64,000 nt of DNA from Gammaproteobacteria bacterium (GCA_018816095.1 JAHIWP010000078.1:22100-86099); one strand, 5' to 3'; shown: positions 42,165-52,242, numbered from the stretch's first letter. Made by a program: numbers and translations. Notes: a model not told the origin generated them from the letters alone.

Positions 42165-42764
42165 TCAGATGGCCTGAGCCAGTTGTGCCTTGGCCTGGCT
42201 CACGCCTTTTTCCAAAAAGTCGCCGCCCAGGTTGAGGCCTTCGGCGTTGATAAAAGTGACATCGTGGATACCGATAAAAGCCAGTGCCTGGCGCAAGTAC
42301 GGCTCTTGATGATCCTGGGTGCTACCGGCGTAGATGCCGCCACGCGCGGTCAGGACAAAGGCGCGCTTGCCGCTCAGCAAGCCCTGCGGGCCGGTTTCCG
42401 TGTATTTGAAGGTAACCCCGGCGCGCAGCACGTGGTCGAGCCAAGCTTTCAGGGTGCTGGGAATGGCGAAGTTGTACATCGGCGCGGCCAGCACCAGCAC
42501 ATCAGCGGCCAGCACTTCGTCGGTCAGCTGATTGGACAGTGCCAGAGCGGCCTGTTCGGCTTCGCTTTGTTGCTCTACCGGGGTCATCCAGCCGCCCAGT
42601 AGGTTGGCATCCAGGTGCGGCACCTGATCCACAGCAAGGTCACGCACCTTGATCTGGTCTGCGGGGTGAGCGGCTTGCCAAGTGGCGATAAATTGCTCAG
42701 TCAGCTGACGCGAAACCGAGCCTTGTTGACGGGCGCTGCTTTCGATTACCTGAATAGTTGCCAT
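42165..42764 (-). CDS. azoR: FMN-dependent NADH:quinone/azo reductase (AzoR)
   Basis: A 199-residue flavodoxin-fold oxidoreductase that reduces quinones and azo dyes with NADH. The N-terminal phosphate loop ESSARQQGSVSRQLTEQF, DVLVLAAPMYNFAIPSTLKAWLDHVLRAG and VLTARGGIYAG are the AzoR signatures for FMN binding. Length fits the E. coli enzyme. A terminator follows. The LysR-type gene at 43.4 kb might regulate it, but a separate gene lies in between, so this is only a guess. Confidence 0.93.
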   Translation of the reverse strand: MATIQVIESSARQQGSVSRQLTEQFIATWQAAHPADQIKVRDLAVDQVPHLDANLLGGWMTPVEQQSEAEQAALALSNQLTDEVLAADVLVLAAPMYNFAIPSTLKAWLDHVLRAGVTFKYTETGPQGLLSGKRAFVLTARGGIYAGSTQDHQEPYLRQALAFIGIHDVTFINAEGLNLGGDFLEKGVSQAKAQLAQAI

Positions 42765-42951
42765 GTAGTGTGCTCCACCGAAGGGTTATTGAACGTCGAT
42801 GGGCAAAGAATATGGACATAGGAACCGATTAAAAAGCGCAAAAACCTGCACCAACCAATCTAATAATTTGATTTATAGCCGACCCACGCTTAGTCTCTGG
42901 GCTGACTATTGGCCTGCGCCGGCTATAAGCGCTGCCGGCTGCGTAAGGGCT

Positions 42952-43266
42952 TTAAGACAACTCGCAGGTCAGTTTGACGCGTAGTTTGATGATGCTGCGG
43001 GTGGACTTCACCGTTAGGTTGCTGCTTTCACCGGCGGACAGGTTGACCTTACGGGTACGCGGCGCCTCAGGACCGCTGCGAAATACCGCCGTGCACTTGG
43101 CGTCGCTACGGCCGTAGTTGTACAGCTGCAAGGCCCCCATGTTGTGATCGATTTCCTGGGTGCTGACCGATATTTCGGCACCGTTGAGCTGCTTCTCCAC
43201 CTCGATCGGGTAGGCCATCACAGTCAGCGGCAAGCAGGCCAGCAGCGCGCAACAGAGCTTTTTCAT
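42952..43266 (-). CDS. Small secreted hypothetical protein, 104 aa
   Basis: A 104-residue exported protein: signal peptide 1-18 (MKKLCCALLACLPLTVMA), then a single beta-sandwich-like domain (ISVSTQEIDHNMGALQLYNYGRSDAKCTAVF, VNLSAGESSNLTVKSTRSIIKLRVKLTCE) with two Cys that may pair. GGAG lies before the ATG. I do not know a function; homologues in pseudomonads sometimes carry misleading enzyme names. It lies between azoR and the LysR-type gene. Confidence 0.78.
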   Translation of the reverse strand: MKKLCCALLACLPLTVMAYPIEVEKQLNGAEISVSTQEIDHNMGALQLYNYGRSDAKCTAVFRSGPEAPRTRKVNLSAGESSNLTVKSTRSIIKLRVKLTCELS

Positions 43267-43355
43267 CAGGGCAGTCCTCCGGCAAAAGACTGTCAGTTTA
43301 GGTTGATTGAGTCAGTATTTGCACCCTAGAACTTGAGCGCGTACAGGAACTGAAT

Positions 43356-44282
43356 ATGAAAGCCCCCCGCGTAACCCTCGACCAGTGGCGCACGTTGCAG
43401 GCCGTGGTTGACCATGGCGGTTTTGCCCAGGCGGCCGATGTATTACACCGCTCACAATCCTCAGTCAGCTACACCGTGGCGCGGATGCAAGAACAGCTCG
43501 GGGTGCCCCTGCTACGCATAGACGGGCGCAAGGCTGTACTCACCGAGGCCGGCGATGTGCTGCTGCGCCGCTCGCGGCAACTGGTTAAACAGGCCAGCCA
43601 GCTGGAAGACCTGGCCCACCATATGGAGCAGGGCTGGGAAGCGGAAGTCCGCCTGGTGGTCGATGCCGCCTACCCCAGTGCGCGCCTGGTGCGGGCGCTG
43701 ACCGCTTTTATGCCGCAAAGCCGTGGTTGCCGCGTGCGCCTGCGTGAGGAAGTGCTGTCCGGCGTCGAAGAGGTGATCAAGGAAGGCACGGCCGACCTGG
43801 CCATCAGTGCGCTGAGCATTCCCGGCTTCCTCGGGGCCGAGATGAGCACGGTGGAATTTGTCGCCGTAGCCCACCCCGACCACCCGCTGCATCGCCTACA
43901 GCGTGTACTGACCTTCCAAGACTTGGAAACCCAAATGCAGGTGGTGATCCGCGACTCAGGGCGCCAGCAACCGCGCGACGTAGGCTGGCTTGGCGCCGAG
44001 CAGCGCTGGACAGTCGGCAGCCTGGCCACGGCTGCCACCTTTGTGAGCAATGGTCTGGGCTTTGCCTGGTTGCCACGCCACCTGATCGAACGCGAGCTCA
44101 AGGACGGCCAACTCAAGCCCCTGCTGCTGGACCAGGGCGGCAGCCGCAACCCACTCTTCTATCTCTACTCAAATAAAGACAATACCCTGGGCCCGGCTTC
44201 GCAAATTCTTGTCGAGCTGATCCAGCGCTTCGATGCAGTACCGTTGAGTGCCGCCTTTGCGGCGCCCCTGCCCTCCGCTTGA
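43356..44282 (+). CDS. LysR-type transcriptional regulator
   Basis: A 308-residue LysR-family DNA-binding protein. The N-terminal helix-turn-helix is TLDQWRTLQAVVDHGGFAQA, ADVLHRSQSSVSYTVARMQ; the effector-binding part (about 95-300) has VRLVVDAAYPSARLVRAL and FVSNGLGFAWLPRHLIEREL. AGGAA precedes the ATG. It is followed 13 bases later by the alpha/beta hydrolase gene on the same strand, which implies an operon and perhaps regulation of that gene. Confidence 0.9.
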   Translation: MKAPRVTLDQWRTLQAVVDHGGFAQAADVLHRSQSSVSYTVARMQEQLGVPLLRIDGRKAVLTEAGDVLLRRSRQLVKQASQLEDLAHHMEQGWEAEVRLVVDAAYPSARLVRALTAFMPQSRGCRVRLREEVLSGVEEVIKEGTADLAISALSIPGFLGAEMSTVEFVAVAHPDHPLHRLQRVLTFQDLETQMQVVIRDSGRQQPRDVGWLGAEQRWTVGSLATAATFVSNGLGFAWLPRHLIERELKDGQLKPLLLDQGGSRNPLFYLYSNKDNTLGPASQILVELIQRFDAVPLSAAFAAPLPSA

Positions 44283-44295
44283 GAGGAACCTATAG

Positions 44296-45120
44296 ATGTC
44301 TTATTTCGATAACGACGGTTGCCAACTGCATTACGAGGAATACGGCCACGGCGCACCGGTGCTGCTGGTCCACGGCCTTGGTTCGAGCACCCGCGACTGG
44401 GAATACCAGATCCCCGAACTGGCCCGCCACTACCGGGTGATCGCCCTCGATGTGCGAGGCCACGGCCGCTCGGATAAACCCCGCGAGCGTTACAGCATCC
44501 GGGGTTTTGCCGAGGATGTGGCGGCGCTGATCGAACACCTGCAGCTGGCGCCGGTGCATCTGGTGGGCATCTCCATGGGCGGCATGATCGGTTTTCAACT
44601 CGGCGTGGACCACCCCGAATTACTCAAGAGCCTGTGCATCGTCAACAGCGGCCCGGAAGTGAAGGCGAAACGCCCGCGCGACTATATTGAGATCGCCAAG
44701 CGCTGGAGCCTGTCGCGCCTGCTCAGCCTCGACACCATCGCCAAAGCCCTGGGCAAAGTGCTGTTTCCCAAGCCCGAGCAGGCCGAATTGCGGCAGAAAA
44801 TCTTCCAGCGCTGGCCGCAAAACGATAAGCGCGCTTACCTGGCCAGCCTGGATGCGATCATCGGTTGGGGCGTGCGGGAACGCCTGGCGCGGATCAGCTG
44901 TCCGACCTTGGTGATTACAGCCGACCGCGATTACACCCCGGTGGCGCAAAAGCAGGCTTACGTCGATGAGTTGCCCAATGCGCGCCTGCTGGTGATCAAA
45001 GATTCACGTCACGCCACACCGCTGGACCAACCCGAACACTTCAACAGCAGCTTGTTAGCCTTCCTTGCCGAAGTCGAACAGGCCGCACCCACTGCCAATA
45101 AGGACTCAAACGCATGTTGA
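44296..45120 (+). CDS. Alpha/beta hydrolase
   Basis: A 274-residue hydrolase. [17 protein letters not shown] is the oxyanion-hole HG region, [14 protein letters not shown] contains the nucleophile Ser in GxSxG near residue 97, and the late [11 protein letters not shown] and [11 protein letters not shown] give the acid and His of the triad. Family members include esterases, lactonases and C-C hydrolases; the substrate is not evident. GAGAGGA precedes the ATG. Its last seven bases overlap the start of the cyclophilin gene, so the two are translationally coupled. Confidence 0.88.
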   Translation: MSYFDNDGCQLHYEEYGHGAPVLLVHGLGSSTRDWEYQIPELARHYRVIALDVRGHGRSDKPRERYSIRGFAEDVAALIEHLQLAPVHLVGISMGGMIGFQLGVDHPELLKSLCIVNSGPEVKAKRPRDYIEIAKRWSLSRLLSLDTIAKALGKVLFPKPEQAELRQKIFQRWPQNDKRAYLASLDAIIGWGVRERLARISCPTLVITADRDYTPVAQKQAYVDELPNARLLVIKDSRHATPLDQPEHFNSSLLAFLAEVEQAAPTANKDSNAC

Positions 45121-45668
45121 AAAAACTCACCCTCGCCGCCTGCTCTGTGTTGTTTGCCGGTAGCCTGCTGGCTGCGGAAAACCCCAAGGTGCTGTTAACC
45201 ACCAGCCTCGGCGAGATCGAAATCGAACTGAACGCAGAGAAGGCGCCGGTCAGCACCGCCAACTTCCTCAGCTATGTCGACAGCGGCTACTACGCCGGCA
45301 CCCAGTTCCACCGGGTAATCCCAGGCTTTATGGTGCAGGGCGGCGGCTTCGATGCCAGCATGCAGCAGAAAGACACCCAGGCCCCGATCAAGAACGAAGC
45401 CGACAACGGTCTGCACAACGTGCGCGGCACCCTGGCCATGGCCCGTACTCAGGTACGCGACTCTGCCACCAGTCAGTTCTTTATCAACCACAAGGACAAC
45501 GCCTTCCTCGACAACGGCTCGCGTGATTTCGGTTACGCGGTGTTCGGCAAGGTGACCCGTGGCATGGATGTGGTCGACAAGATCGCTCAGGTGCCGACCG
45601 CCAACCGTGGCGGCCATCAGAATGTGCCGCGCGAGCCTGTGCTGATCACAGCAGCCAAGCGCCTGTAA
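45114..45668 (+). CDS. ppiA: Periplasmic cyclophilin-type peptidyl-prolyl isomerase (PpiA)
   Basis: A 184-residue cyclophilin with signal peptide ([16 protein letters not shown]). The domain has the catalytic [16 protein letters not shown] (active Arg and Phe), ALAxA-like [19 protein letters not shown] and [17 protein letters not shown]. It helps fold exported proteins. It begins with ATGTTGA overlapping the hydrolase stop, so it is coupled to it. The length and lack of extra domains match E. coli PpiA. Confidence 0.95.
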   Translation: MLKKLTLAACSVLFAGSLLAAENPKVLLTTSLGEIEIELNAEKAPVSTANFLSYVDSGYYAGTQFHRVIPGFMVQGGGFDASMQQKDTQAPIKNEADNGLHNVRGTLAMARTQVRDSATSQFFINHKDNAFLDNGSRDFGYAVFGKVTRGMDVVDKIAQVPTANRGGHQNVPREPVLITAAKRL

Positions 45669-45693
45669 CAGTGCCGCACGGCTGGGTAGTGCG

Positions 45694-46821
45694 CTACTCA
45701 GCCGTGCGATATGGCAACAGCGTGCGCGCCTGTTCGGCATAGTCGCGCACGCCCTGTTGCTCTTCATCAAGAAAGTCCGCCACGGCCGCGCGCAAACCGG
45801 GGTGGCAGAGGTAGTGCCAGGAGTGGGTAATAACCGGCTCGAAGCCGCGAATCAGTTTGTGCTCGCCCTGGGCGCCTGCATCGAAGCGTTGCAGGCCATT
45901 GGCGATGGCGTAGTCCATGCCCTGGTAGAAACAGGTTTCGAAGTGCAGGCGGTCGAACTCGGCCAGGCAGCCCCAGTAACGCCCATACAGGCTGTCGCCA
46001 CCGACCAGGCTAAAGGCCATGGCCACCGGCCTGCCGGCCTGATGGGCGAGCACCACGCGGATCATCTCCGGCATGCGCTCGGCCAGCAGGCTGAAGAAGG
46101 CGCGCGTCAGGTAGGGTGACTGGCCGCGCACGCGGTAGGTGTTGGCGTAACACAGATAGACGAAATCCCACTCCTGCTCGCTAAGCTGATGGCCCGCGCG
46201 CCAGTCAAACGCGATGCCCTGGCCCGCCACCTGTTCACGCTCCTTACGCATCTGCTTGCGCTTGCGCGAACTGAGCGCGTCGAGAAAGTCCTGAAAATCC
46301 CGATAGCCGCGGTTACGCCAATGGAACTGACAACCCAGGCGCTGCAACCAGCCGTCACGGCCCTGCAGCAGGGCATTTTCGGCCGCGCTGGTGAAGTTGA
46401 TATGCAGACTCGACAGGCCCTGCTGTTCCAGGCTGGCGCTTAGCTCGTCGAGCAATAGCCCTGCAGCTAACGGCGCGCCCAGCAGGCGCTGACCGGTCAC
46501 TGGCGAGAAGGGAATCGCGCCGAGCAGCTTGGGGTAATAGTCGATACCCGCACGGTGGCAGGCATCGGCCCAGCCATGATCGAACACGTACTCACCATAG
46601 GAATGGCTCTTCACATAACCCGGCATGGCCGCCTGCAGCCCGCCTTGCGCATCGAGCAACACGGCATGGGCAGGTTGCCAGCCGGTACGCCCGCCCACAC
46701 TGCCACTGTCTTCCAGTGCAGAGAGAAAGGCATGACGCAAGAATGGCTGCGCGTCAGTGAGCAGAGCATCCCACTGGCTGGCGGCAATTTCATGGATGGA
46801 GTTCAGTTGGTTCAGCAACAT
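45694..46821 (-). CDS. FemAB/GNAT-fold protein (DUF482-like)
   Basis: A 375-residue protein of the family annotated as peptidogalycan biosynthesis protein or GNAT-like DUF482. Recognisable parts are AMPGYVKSHSYGEYVFDHGWADACHRAGIDYYPKLL, PFSPVTGQRLLGA, SSRKRKQMRKERE and GRYWGCLAEFDRLHFETCFYQGMDYAI near the C-terminus. The fold resembles FemA-type aminoacyl transferases; function in Pseudomonas is unproved. It converges on the cyclophilin gene. Confidence 0.85.
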   Translation of the reverse strand: MLLNQLNSIHEIAASQWDALLTDAQPFLRHAFLSALEDSGSVGGRTGWQPAHAVLLDAQGGLQAAMPGYVKSHSYGEYVFDHGWADACHRAGIDYYPKLLGAIPFSPVTGQRLLGAPLAAGLLLDELSASLEQQGLSSLHINFTSAAENALLQGRDGWLQRLGCQFHWRNRGYRDFQDFLDALSSRKRKQMRKEREQVAGQGIAFDWRAGHQLSEQEWDFVYLCYANTYRVRGQSPYLTRAFFSLLAERMPEMIRVVLAHQAGRPVAMAFSLVGGDSLYGRYWGCLAEFDRLHFETCFYQGMDYAIANGLQRFDAGAQGEHKLIRGFEPVITHSWHYLCHPGLRAAVADFLDEEQQGVRDYAEQARTLLPYRTAE

Positions 46822-47090
46822 CAGCAGCTCGGCGCGTCAGGCAAGGCTGCACTATATATAGCCGTTTGCCTTGGCGCTGCCATGGTTTTACTGACGGGCC
46901 GTTGAAAACCTGGGGCGACTCACCTGCAGTTACTCCGCCGGCCCGGACGCCCGGCAATCCTCCGTCCGGTTGTACCGCTCAACCATGCCCTCGGTGACAA
47001 CTGAGCGCAGATGCCCAGCAGATGCTTCCCGACACAAAAGCGCAGACGAAAAAAAAGGCTCTGTCCCAAAGCCGTGTTGCAGACCGCTTT
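46822..47090. other. Intergenic, no gene seen
   Basis: The left part of the 560-base gap before the porin gene. Open frames here (for example one spanning 46930-47289) cross the palindromic element and have no ribosome site or family signature. I see no RNA gene; only the upstream region of the FemAB-like gene. Confidence 0.5.
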
Positions 47091-47257
47091 TGTAGGGTGG
47101 GTTAGCGGCGCTGAGACTGCTTATGGGTATATCCACACGACCCAAGCGCCGCGTAACCCACCATTGCGGTTTGTCGGTAGACCGCCATGGTGGGTTACGG
47201 CCCGTTGGGAGTTGATGCAGTTTGCCTGATCCCGGTTTGCGCCTAACCCACCCTACA
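47091..47257. repeat. Composite palindromic element (MITE/BIME-like)
   Basis: About 167 bp bounded by inverted arms TGTAGGGTGGGTTAG... (47091-47111) and ...CTAACCCACCCTACA (47239-47257). Inside are two more arms, GCGCCGCGTAACCCACC near 47146-47163 and GGTGGGTTACGG near 47189-47200, so it reads as two palindromes side by side. Sequences of the GTAGGGTGGGTTAG type are widespread palindromic repeats in gamma-proteobacteria. No transposase is present. Confidence 0.8.
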
Positions 47258-47323
47258 TAATACCGCGCTGCCTTGCACCGCTGCGCCATCCGGGGCGATT
47301 CAACACATCACTGGTACATAGCC

Positions 47324-47348
47324 AAAAAAACCCCGCACTAGGCGGGGC
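47324..47348 (-). terminator. Terminator after the porin gene
   Basis: On the minus strand CCCCGC-CTAGT-GCGGGG followed by TTTTTTT, directly downstream of the porin stop. Confidence 0.88.
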
Positions 47349-47382
47349 TCAAGGATAGGAGCAGCGGTTAAACGCTATTGCC

Positions 47383-48693
47383 TTAGAACACGTATTGCGC
47401 GCGGAGGCTGATGGCGTCGCCATCATCGTCGCCATTGGCGTTCACAATGTCGTCCACGCTGGTATTCAGGTAGTTGGCGGAGATCTTCACGGCTTCGTTG
47501 GCATACCAGTTGACACCGACAGTGTGGGTCTTGGCGCTGGCTTCAGCGGTATTGGCAGTCAGGCCGAGCAAACCGGCATTGGAGGGTGCAACCGCAGTCT
47601 CATCAACCGTGATGTCGTCGTAGCGGTAGAACACTTCCCATGCACCGATCTGCTTGTTCTCTGGCTTGATCTTGTCGAACTTGCCGCCATCGAGCTTGTA
47701 ACTGCGCGATTCGCCGGTCAGGGTGTAGGCAACTTGCACGTTGTAGCCGCTGGCTTCCAGATCGTTGTCGTTGCCATTGGCCACTGCATCGCCATCGGCG
47801 GTGCGAGCCAGGTACTCACCCTGGATGGAGAACGGACCCATCATATAGGCCGCTTCCGCCCCCCATGCCTGATCGGTGCCATCCAGCTTAGCGCCACCGA
47901 AGGTGCCACGGTTGCCGTTGACGCTATCTTCGGTGGTGCCGCGAACCGACAGCCGCGACTTGATCGACTCATCGAAACCCGCCTCTACTTCACGGGTCGC
48001 GTAGTTCAGGCCGAAGTGCAGAACCTGCTTATCCTGGACGATCGGGGCAAATACACCGCGCGCTACGAAAGAGGTGTTGTTCTGGCCATCTTCGTCCTGG
48101 TTGCCGTTTTGGCGATAGCCACCGACCTCACCGTGGAACATGTCGCCCAAGGTGGTGCGCAGGCGGATGCCCTCGCCGTTCTCATGGCTGTTGAGCCAGG
48201 GAGCCAGGTCATAAATGGCCGAACGCTCGATGGCGGTGATCCACTTGGAGCTGACGGCTTCTTCCAGGCCGAAGGTCGGGATAATGCGGCCGACCGACAA
48301 CTGGACCGGTTTCCAGCCGTTGTAGTGAATGGCCAGTTCTTGCCAGTCGCTGGCGCTGTCACTGAAATTGCGATAGAACGTATAACCCCAGTCGGTGAAG
48401 GCTACGCCGGAGAGTTCCAGGCGGGCGCGACGGAAATAGGTTTCATCGGCACGATTGCCATTCTTGGTGTAGAAGCCGTCAAAGCTGTCCGCATCCGCCT
48501 GGAGACGACCATTGATCTTGAAGGAAAATTCCTTGTCGGTGGTGGCCACTTCCAGGCCGCCCTTGGTTTTGACCACAATGTCGGCGCCGTCAGTGGTGAC
48601 GGTGCCAGCGAAAGCCTGGGCGGAAACGGCCAGGGCCAGAGCGCTGGTTGCGAAGCCGGCCATGACTCCACGAAAGCTGTGCTTACGGATCAT
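47383..48693 (-). CDS. OprO/OprP-type phosphate-selective porin
   Basis: A 436-residue outer-membrane trimeric porin family member. Signal peptide about 1-29 (MAGFATSALALAVSAQAFA), then VTTDGADIVVKTKGGLEVATTD, FSFKINGRLQADADSFDGFY and FRRARLELSGVAFTDWGYTF, which are the OprP/OprO hallmarks; it ends in the outer-membrane signal Phe (LRAQYVF). OprP-type porins take up phosphate or pyrophosphate. I see no clear PhoB box upstream, so phosphate control is not supported here. Start ATG 48693 follows GAGGAA. Confidence 0.9.
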   Translation of the reverse strand: MIRKHSFRGVMAGFATSALALAVSAQAFAGTVTTDGADIVVKTKGGLEVATTDKEFSFKINGRLQADADSFDGFYTKNGNRADETYFRRARLELSGVAFTDWGYTFYRNFSDSASDWQELAIHYNGWKPVQLSVGRIIPTFGLEEAVSSKWITAIERSAIYDLAPWLNSHENGEGIRLRTTLGDMFHGEVGGYRQNGNQDEDGQNNTSFVARGVFAPIVQDKQVLHFGLNYATREVEAGFDESIKSRLSVRGTTEDSVNGNRGTFGGAKLDGTDQAWGAEAAYMMGPFSIQGEYLARTADGDAVANGNDNDLEASGYNVQVAYTLTGESRSYKLDGGKFDKIKPENKQIGAWEVFYRYDDITVDETAVAPSNAGLLGLTANTAEASAKTHTVGVNWYANEAVKISANYLNTSVDDIVNANGDDDGDAISLRAQYVF

Positions 48694-48920
48694 CGAAGAT
48701 TCCTCTAAATGGATTTTAAGTGTTGAAAACACCCGAGCGCTGGGGGCTCGTTCGTGCTGGAGGGAATCTTGGCGGCGGGATATTTCAGGGCCGTTGCTGA
48801 TATATAAATATTTGATTACAGCGGAACTTTTTACTTCCTTTGCCTATAAACAGTAAAAGCCGCTCTAGGCCGCTGCTTTTCCAGCGGCCCACCGCCCTTG
48901 CGGCGACGGGCCTATTCGGC

Positions 48921-49190
48921 TCAAGGCTGCTTGCGCAATGCCTTGCTCAGCCAGTAATCCAGGCTTAACCAGCGCCCGGCACCGCTGAAAAACAGCGCCA
49001 CCAGCATTACCAGGTAGGTGGCGGCAAACTCGATGCCGTTGTTCAGCACCACCAGTTTGCCGCTGCTGGTCAGCCAGTCGTAATTGCCATGCTGTTTGAG
49101 CAGCTCACGGACGCGCTCCAGCTTGTCCACCGACGCCATGAGCCGCTCATTGGCAAACGGCGCACTGGCATCGGCAATCGCCGGCCAGCC
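48921..49190 (-). pseudogene. 5'-truncated DoxX-family gene
   Basis: The frame encodes only the C-terminal 89 residues of a DoxX-type membrane protein, from GWPAIADASAPFANERLMAS through HGNYDWLTSSGKLVVLNNGI to LDYWLSKAL. Intact relatives are about 170-200 residues with three more membrane segments before this point. The homologous part stops at 49190, and eight bases on begins a palindromic repeat (49198-49279), after which comes plsB. The first about 100 codons are therefore lost. The frame remains open to 49286 only through repeat sequence. Confidence 0.75.
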
Positions 49191-49197
49191 CGCAGTC

Positions 49198-49279
49198 GAA
49201 GGTTGGCTTGAGGAGCAATGCGACAAAGCCCAACAGGGCTTACCAAGGCCTGCTGCGCTCAACGCCAACCTACCCTTCG
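49198..49279. repeat. Palindromic repeat at the doxX truncation point
   Basis: Arms GGTTGGC...TTGAGGAGCA (from 49201) and CGCTCAACGCCAACC (to 49270) form an imperfect palindrome of the widespread GTTGGGCTT...CCCAACCTAC family. It sits between the broken doxX end and plsB. Confidence 0.7.
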
Positions 49280-49414
49280 CAAACAACAGCTTGTGGGTAC
49301 ATAGCCAAAAACTTCACAACCGGCTAAACCCTAGAAGATTTTTGCCGCCGGCCTAGCGATCCGGCACACTACGCGCCCCGAGCAAATGCTCGTTTTCCAG
49401 CCTGCAGACTCCGT

Positions 49415-51898
49415 ATGACCCGATCCCCGCTCCGCCGCCTCGTTTTTGGCACCCTGCGCCGCGTGCTGTACCTCTGGGTGCGCTCGGAAACCATCAACCA
49501 ATCGGCCTTTACCCTTAAGCTCGACCGCAGCAAGCCGGTGTTCTACGTGCTGCAACAGCCGTCGCCGAGCGATCTGGCGGTGGTCGACACCGAGTGCCGC
49601 AAGGCCGGCCTGCCACGGCCGATTCTGCCGGTGGCGGTGGGGGAACTGCTGGAGCCTGCCGCCTTCTTCTACCTGACGCCGGAGCCGGACTGGCTCGGCC
49701 GACAGGACAAACGCGGCATCTCGCCCACGCTGCAACGCCTGGTCAGCGCGCTGAGCCAGCATGCAGTGGACGACGCACAGATCATTCCGGTCAGCGTGTT
49801 CTGGGGCCAGTCGCCGGACCGCGAAACCAGCCCGTGGAAGCTGCTGTTTGCCGACAGCTGGGCGGTAACCGGACGCTTGCGCCGGCTGGTGAGCATCCTG
49901 ATTCTCGGCCGCAAGACCCGCGTGCAGTTCTCCACGCCGATTCATATGCGCGAACTGGTCGAGCAGGATAAAGGCCACGAGCGCACCTTGCGTATGGTCC
50001 AGCGCATCCTGCGGGTGCACTTTCGCAACCAGAAAGCCGCTGTCATCGGCCCAGACGTATCGCACCGGCGCAACCTGGTCAAAGGCCTGGTGCACGGCCC
50101 GCAGGTACGTCAGGCGATCATCGAGGAAGCCGAGCGCGAGAACATCAGCCTGGAGAAGGCCGAAAGCCAGGCCCTGCGCTATGGCAACGAGATCGCCTCG
50201 GACTACACCTACACCGCGATTCGTTTCCTCGAACTGGTGCTGAGCTGGTTCTGGAACAAGATCTACGACGGCATCAAGGTCAACCATATCGAGGGCGTGC
50301 AGGAAGTCGCCCAGGGCCACGAGGTGATCTATGTGCCCTGCCACCGCAGCCATATCGACTACCTGCTGCTGTCCTATCTACTGTTCAGGAATGGTTTAAC
50401 GCCGCCGCACATCGCCGCCGGCATCAACCTGAATATGCCGGTGATCGGCGGCCTGCTGCGCCGTGGCGGCGCGTTCTTTATGCGCCGCACCTTCAAGGGC
50501 AACCCGCTGTACACCGCAGTATTTAACGAATACCTGCACACCCTGTTCAGCAAGGGCTTCCCGGTGGAGTACTTCGTTGAAGGCGGGCGCTCGCGCACCG
50601 GGCGCATGCTGCAGCCGAAAACCGGCATGCTGGCCATTACTATGCGCAGCTTCCTGCGCAGCAACCGCCTGCCGGTGGTGTTCGTGCCGGTGTATATCGG
50701 CTACGAGCGCGTGCTGGAAGGCCGCACCTACCTGGGCGAGCTGCGTGGCGCGAGCAAGAAGAAAGAGTCGATCTTCGACATCTTCAAGGTCATCGGCGCA
50801 CTCAAGCAGCGCTTTGGCCATGTTTGGGTCAACTTTGGCGAGCCAATCAAACTGGCCGAATTCCTCGACAGTGAGCAGCCCGACTGGCGCGAACAGGACT
50901 ACGGCACCCAGTACCGCCCGGCCTGGCTGAATGAAGCCACCAACAGCCTCGGCGAACGTGTGGCCCAGCACCTCAACGAGGCCGCCGCGATCAACCCAGT
51001 CAACCTGGTCGCCCTGGCGTTACTGTCCACCAGCAAGCTGGCGCTGGACGAGCGCGCCCTAGCGCGGGTACTCGACCTTTACCTGGCGCTGCTGCGCCGG
51101 GTGCCCTACTCGCCGCATACCACCCTGCCCGACGGCAATGGCCAGGCGTTGATCGAATACGTACAAGGCATGGACCTGTTGGCTGAGCAAACCGATCCGC
51201 TGGGCAAGATCCTCTATCTGGACGAGCACAACGCCGTTCTGATGACCTACTACCGCAACAACGTGCTGCACATCTTCGCCCTGCCGGCGTTGCTGGCGAG
51301 CTTCTTCCAGAGCAGTGCGAGGATGAGCCGCGAGCAGATCCTGCGGTTTACCAAGGCGCTCTACCCTTACCTGCAATCGGAACTGTTTATCCGCTGGGAG
51401 CTGGGTGAGCTGGACGCCGTGGTCGACCAATGGCTGGCCGCCTTTGTCGAACAAGGGCTGCTGACCTTGGATGGCGACACCTATGTGCGCCCCGCGCCCA
51501 GCTCGCGTGAGTTCGTCCTGCTGACCCTGCTGGCCCGCGCCATCGTGCAGACCCTGCAGCGCTTCTATATGGCCACCGCCCTGCTGCTGAATGCCGGGCA
51601 GAACGCCATTAGCGCCGAAGAACTTGAAGACCTCTGCACCGTCATGGCACAACGCCTGTCGATCCTGCACGGTCTCAACGCTCCGGAGTTCTTCGACAAG
51701 AGCTTGTTTCGCCACTTTATCCAGAGCCTGCTCGACCAAGGCGTCTTGCGCCAGGACGAAGCCGGCAAACTCAGCCATCACCCGCTGCTCAACGAACTGG
51801 CCGAAGGCGCGGCCAAGCGCGTGCTGCCGGCAGAGATTCGCCTGTCGATTCGTCAGGTGGCCATGGATCGCAACGAGGACGTGGCCGAGCCGGTATAA
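49415..51898 (+). CDS. plsB: PlsB glycerol-3-phosphate 1-O-acyltransferase
   Basis: The first acyltransferase of phospholipid synthesis, 827 residues, inner-membrane associated. It has the four PlsB blocks: [17 protein letters not shown] with the catalytic HxxxxD near residues 312-317, [24 protein letters not shown] and [15 protein letters not shown]. Length and the helical N- and C-terminal extensions match E. coli PlsB. No strong ribosome site is visible before ATG 49415. It is followed after 19 bases by a small gene on the same strand. Confidence 0.96.
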   Translation: MTRSPLRRLVFGTLRRVLYLWVRSETINQSAFTLKLDRSKPVFYVLQQPSPSDLAVVDTECRKAGLPRPILPVAVGELLEPAAFFYLTPEPDWLGRQDKRGISPTLQRLVSALSQHAVDDAQIIPVSVFWGQSPDRETSPWKLLFADSWAVTGRLRRLVSILILGRKTRVQFSTPIHMRELVEQDKGHERTLRMVQRILRVHFRNQKAAVIGPDVSHRRNLVKGLVHGPQVRQAIIEEAERENISLEKAESQALRYGNEIASDYTYTAIRFLELVLSWFWNKIYDGIKVNHIEGVQEVAQGHEVIYVPCHRSHIDYLLLSYLLFRNGLTPPHIAAGINLNMPVIGGLLRRGGAFFMRRTFKGNPLYTAVFNEYLHTLFSKGFPVEYFVEGGRSRTGRMLQPKTGMLAITMRSFLRSNRLPVVFVPVYIGYERVLEGRTYLGELRGASKKKESIFDIFKVIGALKQRFGHVWVNFGEPIKLAEFLDSEQPDWREQDYGTQYRPAWLNEATNSLGERVAQHLNEAAAINPVNLVALALLSTSKLALDERALARVLDLYLALLRRVPYSPHTTLPDGNGQALIEYVQGMDLLAEQTDPLGKILYLDEHNAVLMTYYRNNVLHIFALPALLASFFQSSARMSREQILRFTKALYPYLQSELFIRWELGELDAVVDQWLAAFVEQGLLTLDGDTYVRPAPSSREFVLLTLLARAIVQTLQRFYMATALLLNAGQNAISAEELEDLCTVMAQRLSILHGLNAPEFFDKSLFRHFIQSLLDQGVLRQDEAGKLSHHPLLNELAEGAAKRVLPAEIRLSIRQVAMDRNEDVAEPV

Positions 51899-51917
51899 AC
51901 CGGCACGCCGCGCCGCC

Positions 51918-52145
51918 ATGAGCGAACACCACGAGCAACCCGCGCGCCCTTCACGCGCGGCGTTCCACCAGGCTAATCAAGCCCGCGCCGAAGCTGAGGC
52001 CCAGCGTCTGCTGGCGGCCAAGGCGCAACTGGGCGGGCTCTGGCTCAGCTGGGTGGCCAGCGAACTCTACGCCCTCAAACCCGCCGCTTATGCACAGATG
52101 GTGCGCCGCGAGTTGCAGCACCTGAGTGACAGCACTGGCCAATAG
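51918..52145 (+). CDS. Small hypothetical protein downstream of plsB
   Basis: A 75-residue protein starting ATG 51918. It is Ala/Gln/Glu/Arg-rich and largely helical (AAFHQANQARAEAEAQRLLAAKAQLG), with WLSWVASELYALKPAAYAQMVRRELQHL near the end; no signal or membrane helix. It starts 19 bases after the plsB stop and may be co-transcribed. No domain is recognised. Coding is supported by normal codon use and end at a clean stop before the next gene. Confidence 0.65.
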   Translation: MSEHHEQPARPSRAAFHQANQARAEAEAQRLLAAKAQLGGLWLSWVASELYALKPAAYAQMVRRELQHLSDSTGQ

Positions 52146-52242
52146 CCCATGCGCCACAGTCGAAACGGCTGTGTATTTTCCGACGCACTACACTCCATTA
52201 AGCTCCAATGACTGCCTTCCCCCTCGCACAAGGATGCCCACC

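Noticed and set aside
46930-47289. 119-codon minus-strand frame in the gap before the porin gene
   Set aside because: It runs through the palindromic element and has no ribosome site; such frames commonly appear as spurious proteins in palindromic repeats.
47395-48708. 437-codon plus-strand frame opposite the porin gene
   Set aside because: Complement of a well-supported OprO/OprP-type gene; composition (Val/Gly/Ala run-on) is that of an antisense shadow.
48694-48920. PhoB box sought upstream of the phosphate-type porin
   Set aside because: Only a weak half-site (CTGTAAT) is seen, without a second copy at 11-base spacing; phosphate control is not supported by sequence.
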